Source of the DNA: Mycobacteriales bacterium
GTDB taxonomy: Bacteria > Actinomycetota > Actinomycetes > Mycobacteriales > CADCTP01
DNA length: 62,963 nucleotides
Assembly (NCBI GenBank): GCA_035995165.1
Contig: DASYKU010000024.1
Location: forward strand, 1 to 62,963
Reading direction: 5' to 3'
The translations under genes were made by a program, and so were the position numbers. The notes below the pieces were generated by a model. It was not told the origin of the DNA and did no database searches. It worked only from the letters and a program-made list of their open reading frames with translations. Numbering within the stretch: position 1 is the stretch's first letter; every line of letters starts with the position of its first letter. Below, piece by piece: positions 46,641 to 55,253 of the stretch.

Positions 46641-46932
46641 CGGCATAGACGACGCGCGCCTCAGCGAGCACGCGCTCGCGGATCACCCTGTGCAGGAAGC
46701 GTTTCGGGACGATGTCGACGTCCCGACCGACCGCCGCGCGGAGCTCGTCGCGGAGATCGACGATCTCCCAGCCGAGAGTCGAGTCAGGCGACAGCACATA
46801 CAGGAAATCGACGTCGCTGTCGGGTCCGAAGTCGTCGCGAAGTGCCGAACCGAAGACGGCCAACTCGGACACGCCGTACTTCCGGCAGATCGCGCCGATG
46901 CGGTCGAGCGGCAGGTCGGCGGCGAGATTCAC
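46630..46932 (-). CDS. mntA: MntA-type minimal nucleotidyltransferase antitoxin
   Basis: A 100-residue nucleotidyltransferase. GSALRDDFGPDSDVDFLYVL is the GSX10DXD motif, and the third Asp follows in RDVDIVP. In the Shewanella MntA/HepT system this enzyme adds AMP groups to the catalytic-site Tyr of HepT and silences it. The gene precedes hepT and overlaps it by 11 bases, the normal order. TAGCCT (46944-46939) ends six bases before the GTG, so it is probably leaderless. It looks intact although its toxin is frameshifted. Confidence 0.88.
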   Translation of the reverse strand: MNLAADLPLDRIGAICRKYGVSELAVFGSALRDDFGPDSDVDFLYVLSPDSTLGWEIVDLRDELRAAVGRDVDIVPKRFLHRVIRERVLAEARVVYADAA

Positions 46933-46946
46933 GATGACAGGCTACA

Positions 46947-47465
46947 TCAGGAGTTTTCTTTGATGTAGGTGTCGGGGTCCTTGTCGACCACGGGGACGCC
47001 GTCGACGTTGGTGGCCTCGTAGGCGACGAAGGTGACGGCGATGCGGTGGCGCGTGTCGAGGTCGACGTAGCGGCGGAAGTCGGCGAGGCCCTCGTGCTCC
47101 TCCTCGCCCATGTGCTCGTCGTTGGCCTTGCGGGCGGCGGTGACCCCGGCCCACCAGCCCTCGGTGCCGGGGTCGTGCTCGCGGGAGGCGAGGATGCCGT
47201 CGCGGATGTCGTTGTGGTCGCCGATGGCGTCCTTGGTCTCCTCGACCTCCTCGTCCTCGTGCCGGCGCTCACCGAGCTTCAGCAGCTCGGGGTAGAAGAA
47301 GAGCTCCTCGGCCTGGGCGTGCACTTCCAGCATCGCCGACAGCCGGGTCCACAGCGCGTCCAGCGTCGCGGTGTCGGACCGGTCGATCTCGTCGAGCATG
47401 GCGAACATCCGACGCTGCTCGTGGTGGTCGGAGAGAATGATCTCGGTGATGTCCACGGCGGTCAT
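46947..47465 (-). CDS. Hemerythrin domain-containing protein
   Basis: A 172-residue four-helix protein with hemerythrin-type iron ligands: DHHEQRRMF (helix 1), EVHAQAEELFFYPEL (helix 2), GDHNDIRDGI (helix 3) and DEHMGEEEHEGL (helix 4). It could bind O2, NO or act as an iron store or sensor. The ATG overlaps the stop of the trmH-like gene by four bases (ATGA), so the two are coupled. Confidence 0.9.
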   Translation of the reverse strand: MTAVDITEIILSDHHEQRRMFAMLDEIDRSDTATLDALWTRLSAMLEVHAQAEELFFYPELLKLGERRHEDEEVEETKDAIGDHNDIRDGILASREHDPGTEGWWAGVTAARKANDEHMGEEEHEGLADFRRYVDLDTRHRIAVTFVAYEATNVDGVPVVDKDPDTYIKENS

Positions 47466-48124
47466 CTTCCCCCATCTCGCGCGGTCCAGGCGTAGAGGGC
47501 GACGGCGACCGAGGTGGCCAGGTTGTACGAGGAGACCCGGTCGCGGATCGGGATCGCGACCAGGCGGTCGGCCCGGGCGCGGACCGCCTCGGACAGGCCG
47601 TGGCGCTCGGAGCCGAAGGCGAGCACGGCGTCGTCGGGGACCGCGACCGTACGGAGATCGTCGCCGGCCGGGTCGAAGCCGACGAGACGCGCCGGCAGCG
47701 CGTCGACCCGCCGGACCGGGACGGCGAAGTGCAGACCGGCCGCGGCCCGCACGACCGCCGGGTGCCAGGGGTCGACGGTCCCGGTCGAGAGCACGGCGCG
47801 GGCGCCGAAGCCGGCCGCGACCCGGATCACCGCGCCGAGGTTGCCGAGATGACGCGGGTTGTCGAGCAGGATCGTCGGCCCGGTGCCGCCCGGGACCAGG
47901 TCCGGACGCCGGGCCAGGCCGACGAGATCGGCCCGCCCGCCCGCGAGCCGCTCGACCTCGGCCGCCGGCACCCGGTCGACCTCGATCCGGACGTCCGGCG
48001 CCACCGACGCGAGCAGGGCGAGCGCGGCCTCCGGGTCGGCCGAGACCACGGACTCCAGCGACGCCCCGAACCGGACCGCGTGCTTGACCGCGTGCACCCC
48101 GGCCAGCACCACGAGCTCGGACAC
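47462..48124 (-). CDS. TrmH family RNA 2-prime-O-methyltransferase
   Basis: A 220-residue SPOUT methyltransferase. Motif 1 is DNPRHLGNLGAVIRVAAGFG, motif 2 FGSERHGLSEAVRARADRLV, and motif 3 IPIRDRVSSYNLATSVAVAL; together they build the knotted SAM site. The N-terminal 60 residues are a small substrate-binding domain. The target (tRNA or rRNA) cannot be fixed. It lies between an NTF2-like gene (4-bp gap) and hemerythrin (ATGA overlap), so all three are one unit. Confidence 0.9.
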   Translation of the reverse strand: MSELVVLAGVHAVKHAVRFGASLESVVSADPEAALALLASVAPDVRIEVDRVPAAEVERLAGGRADLVGLARRPDLVPGGTGPTILLDNPRHLGNLGAVIRVAAGFGARAVLSTGTVDPWHPAVVRAAAGLHFAVPVRRVDALPARLVGFDPAGDDLRTVAVPDDAVLAFGSERHGLSEAVRARADRLVAIPIRDRVSSYNLATSVAVALYAWTARDGGR

Positions 48125-48128
48125 CGGC

Positions 48129-48509
48129 TCAGGAGGGATAGGAGTGGTGTTCGTGGGTGACCACCCACCGGCCGTCCCGCTTGACCAGACCCACGGTCAG
48201 CCGGAGCCGGACGGCGGGATCGGCGTCGGCCGTCCCACAGCGCAGCAACGCGTACGCGAAGGCGACGTCGGCACCGGCGGTCACGTCGAGCGAGAGGAGG
48301 TCGAACGAGGCACCGGACGCCTGCCACCGGAAGAACGGCGGCCAGGACTCGCGGTAGGCGTCGATGCCGCGGATGCCGTCCTGCGGCGGCGGCACGTCGA
48401 ACATCACGATGTCCTCGGCATGATCCGCGAGCACCGCGGCGAGGTCACCCCGTTGCACGGCCGTCGCCCAGTTCTCGATGAGCGTGCGGATCGCCCTCTC
48501 GTCGTCCAT
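48129..48509 (-). CDS. SnoaL/NTF2-like domain protein
   Basis: A 126-residue cone-fold protein: DDERAIRTLIENWATAVQRG, HAEDIVMFDVPPP, RGIDAYRESW, and GRWVVTHEHHSYP. The same fold is used by SnoaL cyclases, ketosteroid isomerases and orphan enzymes; the active site is not diagnostic. TACGCT (48521-48516) ends six bases before the ATG at 48509, so I prefer this start to the upstream in-frame ones. Confidence 0.8.
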   Translation of the reverse strand: MDDERAIRTLIENWATAVQRGDLAAVLADHAEDIVMFDVPPPQDGIRGIDAYRESWPPFFRWQASGASFDLLSLDVTAGADVAFAYALLRCGTADADPAVRLRLTVGLVKRDGRWVVTHEHHSYPS

Positions 48510-48527
48510 CCCGGCAGCGTAGGGCGG

Positions 48528-48764
48528 ATGAACCATGATCACCCGGCGACCGAACGTTCACCGGGAGACCTCGCTGGGAAGGCCGGCACCCCGCCGGCCG
48601 GTGAGGCCACCGGGGGGCTGCACAACATCGCGCACCTGATCATCGGTGCGCTGCTGGTGTTCGCGGCGACCAAGGGCGAGGCCGTCTCCAGCCGGGTCGA
48701 CACCGTCGTCGGCGGCCGGGCTCAGGCCAGGCCGAGGTCGGTCAGGTCGTATGCGGCCCGATAG
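48528..48764 (+). pseudogene. Truncated DUF4383-like membrane protein
   Basis: A 78-codon frame starting at an ATG on the plus strand. Residues 32-63 (GGLHNIAHLIIGALLVFAAT, then RVDTVVGG) are the first part of a DUF4383-type membrane protein, which normally has three to four spans. After about 48715 the sequence turns into the 3-prime end of minus-strand pyrE. The remaining spans are lost. It appears to be a deletion remnant next to pyrE. Confidence 0.4.
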
Positions 48765-49261
48765 GCCAGCCCGGCCGCGCGGACCTTGTCCCCGGCGCCG
48801 CGGTCCACGACCACCGCGACGCCGGCGATCTCCGCCCCGGCCTCCCGCAGCGCGTCCACCGCGGTGAGCACCGACGACCCGGTCGTCGAGGTGTCCTCCA
48901 GCGCCAGCACCCGCCGGCCGGCCACGTCCGGCCCCTCGATCCGGCGCTGCAGCCCGTGCGCCTTGCCTTCCTTGCGCACGATGAACGCGTCCAGCGGCGG
49001 CCCGGCCGCGGCCGCCGACGCGTGCAGCATCGCCGTCGCCACCGGGTCCGCGCCGAGCGTCAGCCCGCCCGCCGCCTCGTACGACCAGTCGGCGGTGAGA
49101 TCGAGCATCACCCGCCCGATCAGCGGCCCGCCGACGTGGTGCAGCGCCAGCCGGCGCAGGTCGAGATACCAGTCGGCCTCGGCCCCGCTGGAGAGCGTGA
49201 CCCGGCCGCGGACCACGGCCAGCTCGGTGATCAAGGTCCGGAGCTGGTCGCGATGGGTCAC
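48722..49261 (-). CDS. pyrE: Orotate phosphoribosyltransferase
   Basis: Joins orotate to PRPP in pyrimidine synthesis (179 residues). The PRPP loop is VLALEDTSTTGSSVL, and FIVRKEGKAHGLQRRIEG is the conserved active-site lysine loop. A longer frame exists, but TACGCT (49273-49268) ends six bases before the GTG at 49261, fixing a leaderless start. The stop region overlaps the truncated plus-strand DUF4383 remnant. Confidence 0.95.
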   Translation of the reverse strand: MTHRDQLRTLITELAVVRGRVTLSSGAEADWYLDLRRLALHHVGGPLIGRVMLDLTADWSYEAAGGLTLGADPVATAMLHASAAAAGPPLDAFIVRKEGKAHGLQRRIEGPDVAGRRVLALEDTSTTGSSVLTAVDALREAGAEIAGVAVVVDRGAGDKVRAAGLAYRAAYDLTDLGLA

Positions 49262-49339
49262 GGCGGCAGCGTAAGGCCCCACACCGCCGTACCCGCCGGT
49301 AGGGTGCCGGGAGAGCCGTCACCCGTGAAGGAGGTCGTC

Positions 49340-50506
49340 GTGGACTTCCGGGACAGCCCCGACGAGGCCGAGTTCCGCTCCGAGCTGCGGTCCTGGCTGG
49401 CCGCCGAGCTGCCGCCCGACTGGGGCGAGCGCGAGCCGCACGTCGGCCGGTGGGACTTCGAGGCCGCCCGCCGCTGGACGCGGAACCTCTTCGACGCCGG
49501 CTACGCGGGCCTCACCTGGCCGACCGAGTACGGCGGTCGCGGCCTGTCCCCGACGTACCAGGGCATCTACCTGGAGGAGACGGCCCGGATCGACGCGCCC
49601 GACCACATCGGGGTGATCGGTCTCGGGATGGCCGGGCCGACGATCATCGCGCACGGCACGCCGGAGCAGAAGGAGACCCACCTGCGCGGGATCCTGTCCG
49701 GCGAGACGATCTTCTGCCAGGGCTTCTCCGAGCCCGGCTCCGGCTCCGACCTGGCCAGCGTGCGGACCCGGTCCGAGCGGGAGGGCGACGAGTTCGTCGT
49801 CAACGGCCAGAAGGTCTGGTCCTCCTACGCGCACGTGGCCGACTACTGCATCCTGCTCACCCGGTCCGAGGCCGGCTCGCAGAAGCACCGCGGGCTGACG
49901 TACCTGCTGGTGGACATGCACTCCGAGGGCGTCGAGGTCCGGCCGCTGCGCCAGATCACCGGCGACCCCGAGTTCAACGAGGTGTTCCTCACCGACGTGC
50001 GGGTGCCGGTGTCCAATGTGGTCGGTGAGGTCGGCGGCGGCTGGGGCGTCGCGATGACCACGCTGCTGCACGAGCGCGGCACGCTCGGCTTCGCCCTCAC
50101 GGCCCGGCTGGACGCGTTGTTCCGGCGGCTGGTCAGCACCGCGCAGAAGACCGGCGCCGCGAGCGACCCGCTGGTCCGCGACCGCATCGCCGACCTGTAC
50201 GTGGACCTGCAGGGCCTGCGGTTCACCAACTACCGCTCGCTGACCGCGCTGATGAAGACCGGCGTACCCGGGCCGGAGGGCTCGGTGGCCAAGCTGCACT
50301 GGTCCGAGGCCAACCAGCGGCTGACGTCGCTGGCCCGGGAACTGCTCGGCGCGGACGGCCAGCTCGACGGCGAGGGCGCGTTCTGGAACGGCTACTGGCA
50401 GTACCAGCAGCTGCGCAGCCGCGGCAACACCATCGAGGCCGGTACGTCGGAGATCCTCCGCAACATCGTCGCCGAGCGGGTGCTCGGCCTGCCGCGGTCG
50501 CGTTAG
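49340..50506 (+). CDS. Acyl-CoA dehydrogenase
   Basis: A 388-residue FAD enzyme of the FadE type. The N-terminal domain has FDAGYAGLTWPTEYGGRGLS, the FAD-binding FCQGFSEPGSGSDLASVRTR, and NGQKVWSSYAHVADYCILL. The C-terminal GNTIEAGTSEILRNIVAERV is the usual FAD/CoA block. The GTG at 49340 has AGGAGG six bases upstream. A second, shorter acyl-CoA dehydrogenase follows 11 bp later; together they resemble the alpha2beta2 FadE pairs of actinobacterial sterol and fatty-acid degradation. Confidence 0.9.
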   Translation: MDFRDSPDEAEFRSELRSWLAAELPPDWGEREPHVGRWDFEAARRWTRNLFDAGYAGLTWPTEYGGRGLSPTYQGIYLEETARIDAPDHIGVIGLGMAGPTIIAHGTPEQKETHLRGILSGETIFCQGFSEPGSGSDLASVRTRSEREGDEFVVNGQKVWSSYAHVADYCILLTRSEAGSQKHRGLTYLLVDMHSEGVEVRPLRQITGDPEFNEVFLTDVRVPVSNVVGEVGGGWGVAMTTLLHERGTLGFALTARLDALFRRLVSTAQKTGAASDPLVRDRIADLYVDLQGLRFTNYRSLTALMKTGVPGPEGSVAKLHWSEANQRLTSLARELLGADGQLDGEGAFWNGYWQYQQLRSRGNTIEAGTSEILRNIVAERVLGLPRSR

Positions 50507-50517
50507 GACGGTACACA

Positions 50518-51561
50518 GTGGACTTCGCGTTCTCCGAGGAGCAGGAGATGCTCCGGGCCGCCGCGCGCGAGTGGCTGGCCGACCGCTACCCGGCCGACCG
50601 GGTCGCCACCCTGGCCGACGGCGACGAGGGCTGGGACCCGGGCGTCTGGAAGGAACTGACCGAGCTCGGCTGGCTCGACCCCGAGCTGGACCTGCTGGAG
50701 CAGGCCGTGCTGGCCGAGGAGGCCGGGTACGCGCTGCTGCCCGCGCCGTGGTTCTCCTCGGTCGCGCTGGCCGGCGCCGCGGTCGGCGGGCCGCCGTCCC
50801 GGCCGGCCACGCTGGCCTGGGCCGACGACGCCGCCCGGACGCTGCGGGAGGCCGCGAACACGGTCTCCTGCCGGGCGGACGACGACGTCGACGGCTGGCG
50901 GCTGACCGGCGTCAAGCGGGCCGTGCCGGACGTGGGCGCGGCCGCGATCGCCGTGGTCGCGGCGCGCGAGCACGACCGGGTCACCCTGTTCCGGGTCGAC
51001 CTGGCCGACCACCCCGAGGTCGTCCACCCGCTGTCCACTGTGGACCGCACCCGGCGGCTGGGCGAGCTGCGGCTGGACGGGACGCCGGCCGAGCGGCTGG
51101 ACCTGGACGCCGGCGTCGCGCTGCGGACCGTCCGGCGGCGGGCGCTGGCGCTGCTGGCCTGCGAGGCCGCCGGGCTGACCCAGCGGGCGCTGGACCTGGC
51201 CGTGGAGCACGCGAAGACGCGGACCCAGTTCGAGCGGCCGATCGGGTCGTACCAGGGGGTGTCGCACCGGCTGGCGAACGTCTACACCGCGCTGGCGCTG
51301 GCCCGGTCGCTGGCCTACCGGGCGGCCTGGTGCGTGGCCGAGGACGACCCGGCCCAGGACGAGGCGGTCGCGTCCGCGGCGGTGGCGGCGGCCCGGGCCG
51401 CGGTCGGCGGCTGCGAGAACGCGATCCAGTCGATGGGCGGGATCGGCTTCACCTGGGACCACCCGCTGCACCGCTACTACAAGCGGGCGCAGTGGATCGC
51501 GTCCTTCGACGGGTCCCCGTCCCGGCACCGCGCCGAGCTGGCAGATCTGGTGCTGGGTTAG
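50518..51561 (+). CDS. Acyl-CoA dehydrogenase, second subunit type
   Basis: A 347-residue paralog with weaker FAD-site conservation: it lacks the SEPGSGSD-type block and reads WADDAARTLREAANTVSCRA there. The C-terminal ENAIQSMGGIGFTWDHPLHR is the sequence typical of the shorter partner in FadE heterotetramers. It is coupled to the first dehydrogenase (11-bp gap). Its stop shares TTAG (51558-51561) with the stop of the convergent SDR gene. The substrate is unknown. Confidence 0.88.
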   Translation: MDFAFSEEQEMLRAAAREWLADRYPADRVATLADGDEGWDPGVWKELTELGWLDPELDLLEQAVLAEEAGYALLPAPWFSSVALAGAAVGGPPSRPATLAWADDAARTLREAANTVSCRADDDVDGWRLTGVKRAVPDVGAAAIAVVAAREHDRVTLFRVDLADHPEVVHPLSTVDRTRRLGELRLDGTPAERLDLDAGVALRTVRRRALALLACEAAGLTQRALDLAVEHAKTRTQFERPIGSYQGVSHRLANVYTALALARSLAYRAAWCVAEDDPAQDEAVASAAVAAARAAVGGCENAIQSMGGIGFTWDHPLHRYYKRAQWIASFDGSPSRHRAELADLVLG

Positions 51562-52328
51562 AGGGCCCGCCGCCGGAAGAGCTCGGTCACCCGCCGGTTC
51601 ACCGACGGCGGGACCAGCCGGGACGCTGCCACGATCGCCTTGTACTGGGCACCGGGCACGCTGACCACCTTGCCGGCCCGGTGGTCCCGCAGCGCCGCCG
51701 CGGCCACCTCCTCGGCGTCCAGCCACATGAACTCGGGCACCTTCGACATCTCCAGCCCGGCCCGGCCGTGGAACTCGGTCCGGACGAAGCCGGGCGCGAC
51801 CGCGGACGCGTGCACACCGGTCCCGGCCAGCGCTCCGGTCAGGGACTCGGCGAACGCGGTCGCCCAGGCCTTGCTCGCCCCGTACGCGCCGCGGACCGAG
51901 GGGGCGAAGCCGGAGACCGAGGAGACCACGATGATGTCGCCGCGGCCGCGCGGCACCATCGCGCCGAGGGCCGCGTGCGAGAGCCGCAGCACGGCCGTGC
52001 AGTTGAGGTGGAACATCCGCTCCTGGTCGGCCAGCGGGGTCTCCCAGAACTTCCCGCGCAGCCCGATCCCGGCGTTGTTGACCAGCAGGTCGATCGGCCG
52101 CTCGGTCGAGGCGACCCGCTCCTGCACCGGCAGCGTGGTCTCGGCGAACGCGAGGTCGGCGGAGATGACCTCGACCTCGACGCCGTACCGGTCGCGCAGC
52201 GAGGCCGCGGTGCCCTCCAGCCGGTCCATGTCCCGGGCGACCAGGACCAGGTCCATCCCCTCGGCCGCGAGCTGGCGCGCGAACGCGGCGCCGATCCCCG
52301 AGGTGGCCCCGGTGACGAGCGCGGTCAT
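51558..52328 (-). CDS. SDR family NAD(P)-dependent oxidoreductase
   Basis: A 256-residue classical short-chain dehydrogenase: ALVTGATSGIGAAFARQLAA, NNAGIGLRG, the catalytic VSSVSGF and YGASKAWATAFAESL, and VAPGFVRTEF. The C-terminus SRLVPPSVNRRVTELFRRR is membrane-associating in similar mycobacterial SDRs. The ATG overlaps the stop of a short upstream reading frame (52325-52534) by four bases. Confidence 0.88.
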   Translation of the reverse strand: MTALVTGATSGIGAAFARQLAAEGMDLVLVARDMDRLEGTAASLRDRYGVEVEVISADLAFAETTLPVQERVASTERPIDLLVNNAGIGLRGKFWETPLADQERMFHLNCTAVLRLSHAALGAMVPRGRGDIIVVSSVSGFAPSVRGAYGASKAWATAFAESLTGALAGTGVHASAVAPGFVRTEFHGRAGLEMSKVPEFMWLDAEEVAAAALRDHRAGKVVSVPGAQYKAIVAASRLVPPSVNRRVTELFRRRAL

Positions 52329-52534
52329 GCGACCGCGGGCCCGGCGCGGAAGAGGTTGCGCGGGTCCCACTCGGCCTCGATCGAGGCCGGCCGGGCCCGG
52401 ATGTCCGGCGGCCAGGTCTCCGCGGTCTGCCCGGTCGGGGTGCTGATCCCGTAGCGGAAGCTGATCGAGCGGCCCAGCGTGTCGTCCTGCACGACGTCGA
52501 AGATCTCCCCGAGTGCAGCTCGGATCTCGTCCAT
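52325..52534 (-). CDS. Small protein resembling the C-terminus of a berberine-type FAD oxidase
   Basis: A 69-residue frame. The C-terminal SIEAEWDPRNLFRAG matches the YDPxNLFR tail of FAD-linked berberine-bridge-type oxidases; the N-terminal FAD domain is missing. The ATG at 52534 has GGGAGAG seven bases upstream and the stop is coupled to the SDR gene (ATGA), so it is likely translated. It may be a remnant of a longer oxidase gene that now serves as a leader. Confidence 0.4.
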   Translation of the reverse strand: MDEIRAALGEIFDVVQDDTLGRSISFRYGISTPTGQTAETWPPDIRARPASIEAEWDPRNLFRAGPAVA

Positions 52535-52729
52535 CGGCAGCTCTCCCTGTCCGGCGGAGATCATGCGCAGAACGTTACGTGGCGTCCCGGCACGGGATCG
52601 CGCCGCCTCCCTTCCGCAGCGCGCCGCCGAGCTGGCGCAGGTCGCGGAGCGACCGACGAGACGAACAAAGGGCGGCACAGTACGTCCTCCTGACGCTCCT
52701 CGAACATCGGACGGGCACAGTCGGTCCCC

Positions 52730-54010
52730 ATGAGCGAGGTGTCCTTGTTGCTGCGGCGGTCCGGGTTCGGCACCACCGGTGCCGAGGTGGCGGCGGCCAC
52801 GGCCCGCGGGTACGAGGCCACGGTCGAGGCGCTGCTGACGCCCGGCGCGGACCCCGGGGCGGTGCCGCCGCCGGAGCTCGGGGTCGAGCCGGCCCGGCCG
52901 CCGAAGGCGGACGACAAGGCCGCGCGGCGGACGTACACGCGGCAGCTGCGGACCCGGTCCGAGACGCTGGCGCTGTGGTGGCTGGACCGGATGGTCCGGG
53001 TCCAGCAGCCGCTCGTCGAGCGGCTCACGGTCACCTGGCACGGGCACTGGGCGACCTCGATCCAGAAGGTCCGCAGTCCGGCGATGATGCTGGCGCAGAA
53101 CGAGACGCTGCGTGCGAAGGGCCGGGGCGATTTCCGCGAGCTGGCCCGGGCCATGGTCCGCGACCCGGCACTGCTGGTCTGGCTGGACGGGCAGCGCAAC
53201 AAGAAGGGCAAGCCGAACGAGAACCTGGCCCGCGAGCTGATGGAGCTGTTCACGCTCGGGGTCGGGCACTACTCGGAGACCGACGTCCGGGAGGCGGCGC
53301 GGGCGCTGACCGGCTGGACGGTCGACCGCGCGCACGCCACCGCGGCCCCGGTCCCGAAACAGCACGACGACGGCAGCAAGACCGTGCTCGGCGTGACCGG
53401 CGACCTGGACGACCGCGGGCTGGTCGACCTGCTCACCGCCCGGCCGGAGTCGGCCGCGTTCGTCGCCACCCGGCTCTGGTCCCGGCTCGGCTCCAGCACG
53501 CTGCCGGCCGACACGCTCGCCCGGCTGGTCGCCGCGTACGGGCCGAACCGGGACGTGACCGCGCTGCTGCGGGCGCTCTATCTGGACCCGGCCTTCCGTG
53601 CCGACAAGTCCTCGCTCGTCGCCGCCCCGGTCGAGTACGTCGTGGGCGTCTTCCGTGCGCTGCGCCTGGAGGTCCCGCGCGAGGGCAAGCCCGGCCGCGG
53701 GCTGCTGGCGACGCTGGACGCGCTCGGGCAGGTGCCGTTCCGGCCGCCGAGCGTGGGCGGCTGGCCCGGCGGGGTGGCCTGGCTGTCGACCGCGGCGACC
53801 AGGGAACGGCTGACGTTCGCGACCGCGATGGCGAAGAAGGCCGACCTGGGCGCGGTCTCGTCCGCGTCCGACCGGCCGGCCGCCGCCGCGCACCTGCTCG
53901 GCGTGGACGCCTGGACGCCGCGCACCCTGGCCGCGCTCAAGGACGCCGCCGCCGAGCCCGCCCGGCTGGTCACGCTCGCGCTGATCAGCCCCGAATACCT
54001 GGTCCGGTGA
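52730..54010 (+). CDS. DUF1800 domain-containing protein
   Basis: A 426-residue protein of the DUF1800 family. SLLLRRSGFGTTGAEVAAAT, WWLDRMVRVQQPLVERLTVT, WHGHWATS and NENLARELMELFTLGVGHYS are the conserved blocks. There is no signal peptide at the ATG used here. Family members are almost always followed by a DUF1501 gene, as here (4-bp gap). The pair is thought to act in or at the cell envelope, but its reaction is unknown. Confidence 0.9.
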   Translation: MSEVSLLLRRSGFGTTGAEVAAATARGYEATVEALLTPGADPGAVPPPELGVEPARPPKADDKAARRTYTRQLRTRSETLALWWLDRMVRVQQPLVERLTVTWHGHWATSIQKVRSPAMMLAQNETLRAKGRGDFRELARAMVRDPALLVWLDGQRNKKGKPNENLARELMELFTLGVGHYSETDVREAARALTGWTVDRAHATAAPVPKQHDDGSKTVLGVTGDLDDRGLVDLLTARPESAAFVATRLWSRLGSSTLPADTLARLVAAYGPNRDVTALLRALYLDPAFRADKSSLVAAPVEYVVGVFRALRLEVPREGKPGRGLLATLDALGQVPFRPPSVGGWPGGVAWLSTAATRERLTFATAMAKKADLGAVSSASDRPAAAAHLLGVDAWTPRTLAALKDAAAEPARLVTLALISPEYLVR

Positions 54011-54014
54011 CTGC

Positions 54015-55250
54015 ATGGACACGCTGACCCGACGGAAGTTCCTCATCGCCTCCGGGGTGACCGGGGCGGCTGCGCTCGCGGCCGGCGCCGGCACCGTCGG
54101 CTGGCGCGAGATCGCCGGTCGGGCGTCGGCCGATCCGCTGGAACCGGACGCGAACGTGCTGGTCCTGGTCACGCTCTACGGCGGCAACGATGGCCTCGGC
54201 ACGGTCGTGCCGTACGCGGACGGGGCCTACCACGACGCCCGGCCGGATCTCGCGTACGGCGCGGACGAGGTGCTGGAGCTGGACGACCAGCTCGGCCTGA
54301 ACCCGTCGATGACGGGTTTCAAGGCGCTCTGGGACGACAAGAAGCTGGCGGTCGTGCGCGGTGTCGGCTACCCGAAGCCGGACCACAGCCACTTCCGGTC
54401 GATGGACATCTGGCAGAGCGGCTCGCCCGACCACCCGGCAAACACCGGCTGGATCGGGCGCTGGCTGGACGCGACCCGGCCGGACCCGATGCGGGTGGTC
54501 TCGGTCGGCGCGACCCTGCCGCCGCTCGCGATCGGCACCAGGGCGGCCGGGGTGGCGCTGCCGCTGACGTCGTTCCAGGCGCCGACGGGTCCACTGGGCG
54601 CCGGGGTGACGGCGCTGTCCGCGGCCGATCCCGCCGACCCGCCGACCCAGGCGATGGCCGCCCGGGCCACCGGCACGCTGCTGTCGGCGACCGCGCTGTT
54701 CGGGCCGCCGCTGGACGCCGCCGGTTCCGCGGACCCGGACGAGGACGACAACCAGGCCCAGGGCGGCTCCGCCGGCGGCCAGAACGCGCTGGCCAAGCAG
54801 CTCGGGATCGTGTCCCGCTGCATCAAGGCCAACGTCCCGACCCAGGTGTACGCGGTCAGCCTCGGCGGCTTCGACACCCACGCCGACGAGAAGGGCACCC
54901 AGTCCCGGCTGCTCGGCGAGCTCGACACGGCCGTCTCCGGCTTCGTCAAGGACATGTCCGGGCAGTCCCGCGGCGTGGTCGTGGCGATCTACTCGGAGTT
55001 CGGCCGGCGGGTCGGCGCGAACGCCAGCCAGGGCACCGACCACGGCACCGCCGGCCCGCTGCTGGTCGCCGGCACCCCGGTCCGCGGCGGCTTCTACGGC
55101 GACCAGCCCAGCCTCACCTCGCTCGACGACGGCGACCTCAAGGTCACCACCGATTTCCGGTCCGTGTACGGGACCCTGCTGGAGAAGGTCCTGGACACCG
55201 AAGCGGGCCGGGTGCTCGAGGGCTCCCGGCCCACTCTCGGCTTCCTCTGA
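54015..55250 (+). CDS. DUF1501 domain-containing Tat-exported protein
   Basis: A 411-residue protein with an N-terminal Tat signal (RRKFLIASGVTGAAALAAGAG) and a sulfatase/alkaline-phosphatase-like DUF1501 core: TLYGGNDGLGTVVPY, GVGYPKPDHSHFRSMDIWQS, GGFDTHADEKGTQ and SEFGRRVGANASQGTDHGTA, which contains likely metal ligands. It is exported folded, so it probably carries a metal cofactor. It is the partner of the DUF1800 gene. Confidence 0.92.
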   Translation: MDTLTRRKFLIASGVTGAAALAAGAGTVGWREIAGRASADPLEPDANVLVLVTLYGGNDGLGTVVPYADGAYHDARPDLAYGADEVLELDDQLGLNPSMTGFKALWDDKKLAVVRGVGYPKPDHSHFRSMDIWQSGSPDHPANTGWIGRWLDATRPDPMRVVSVGATLPPLAIGTRAAGVALPLTSFQAPTGPLGAGVTALSAADPADPPTQAMAARATGTLLSATALFGPPLDAAGSADPDEDDNQAQGGSAGGQNALAKQLGIVSRCIKANVPTQVYAVSLGGFDTHADEKGTQSRLLGELDTAVSGFVKDMSGQSRGVVVAIYSEFGRRVGANASQGTDHGTAGPLLVAGTPVRGGFYGDQPSLTSLDDGDLKVTTDFRSVYGTLLEKVLDTEAGRVLEGSRPTLGFL

Positions 55251-55253
55251 GCT

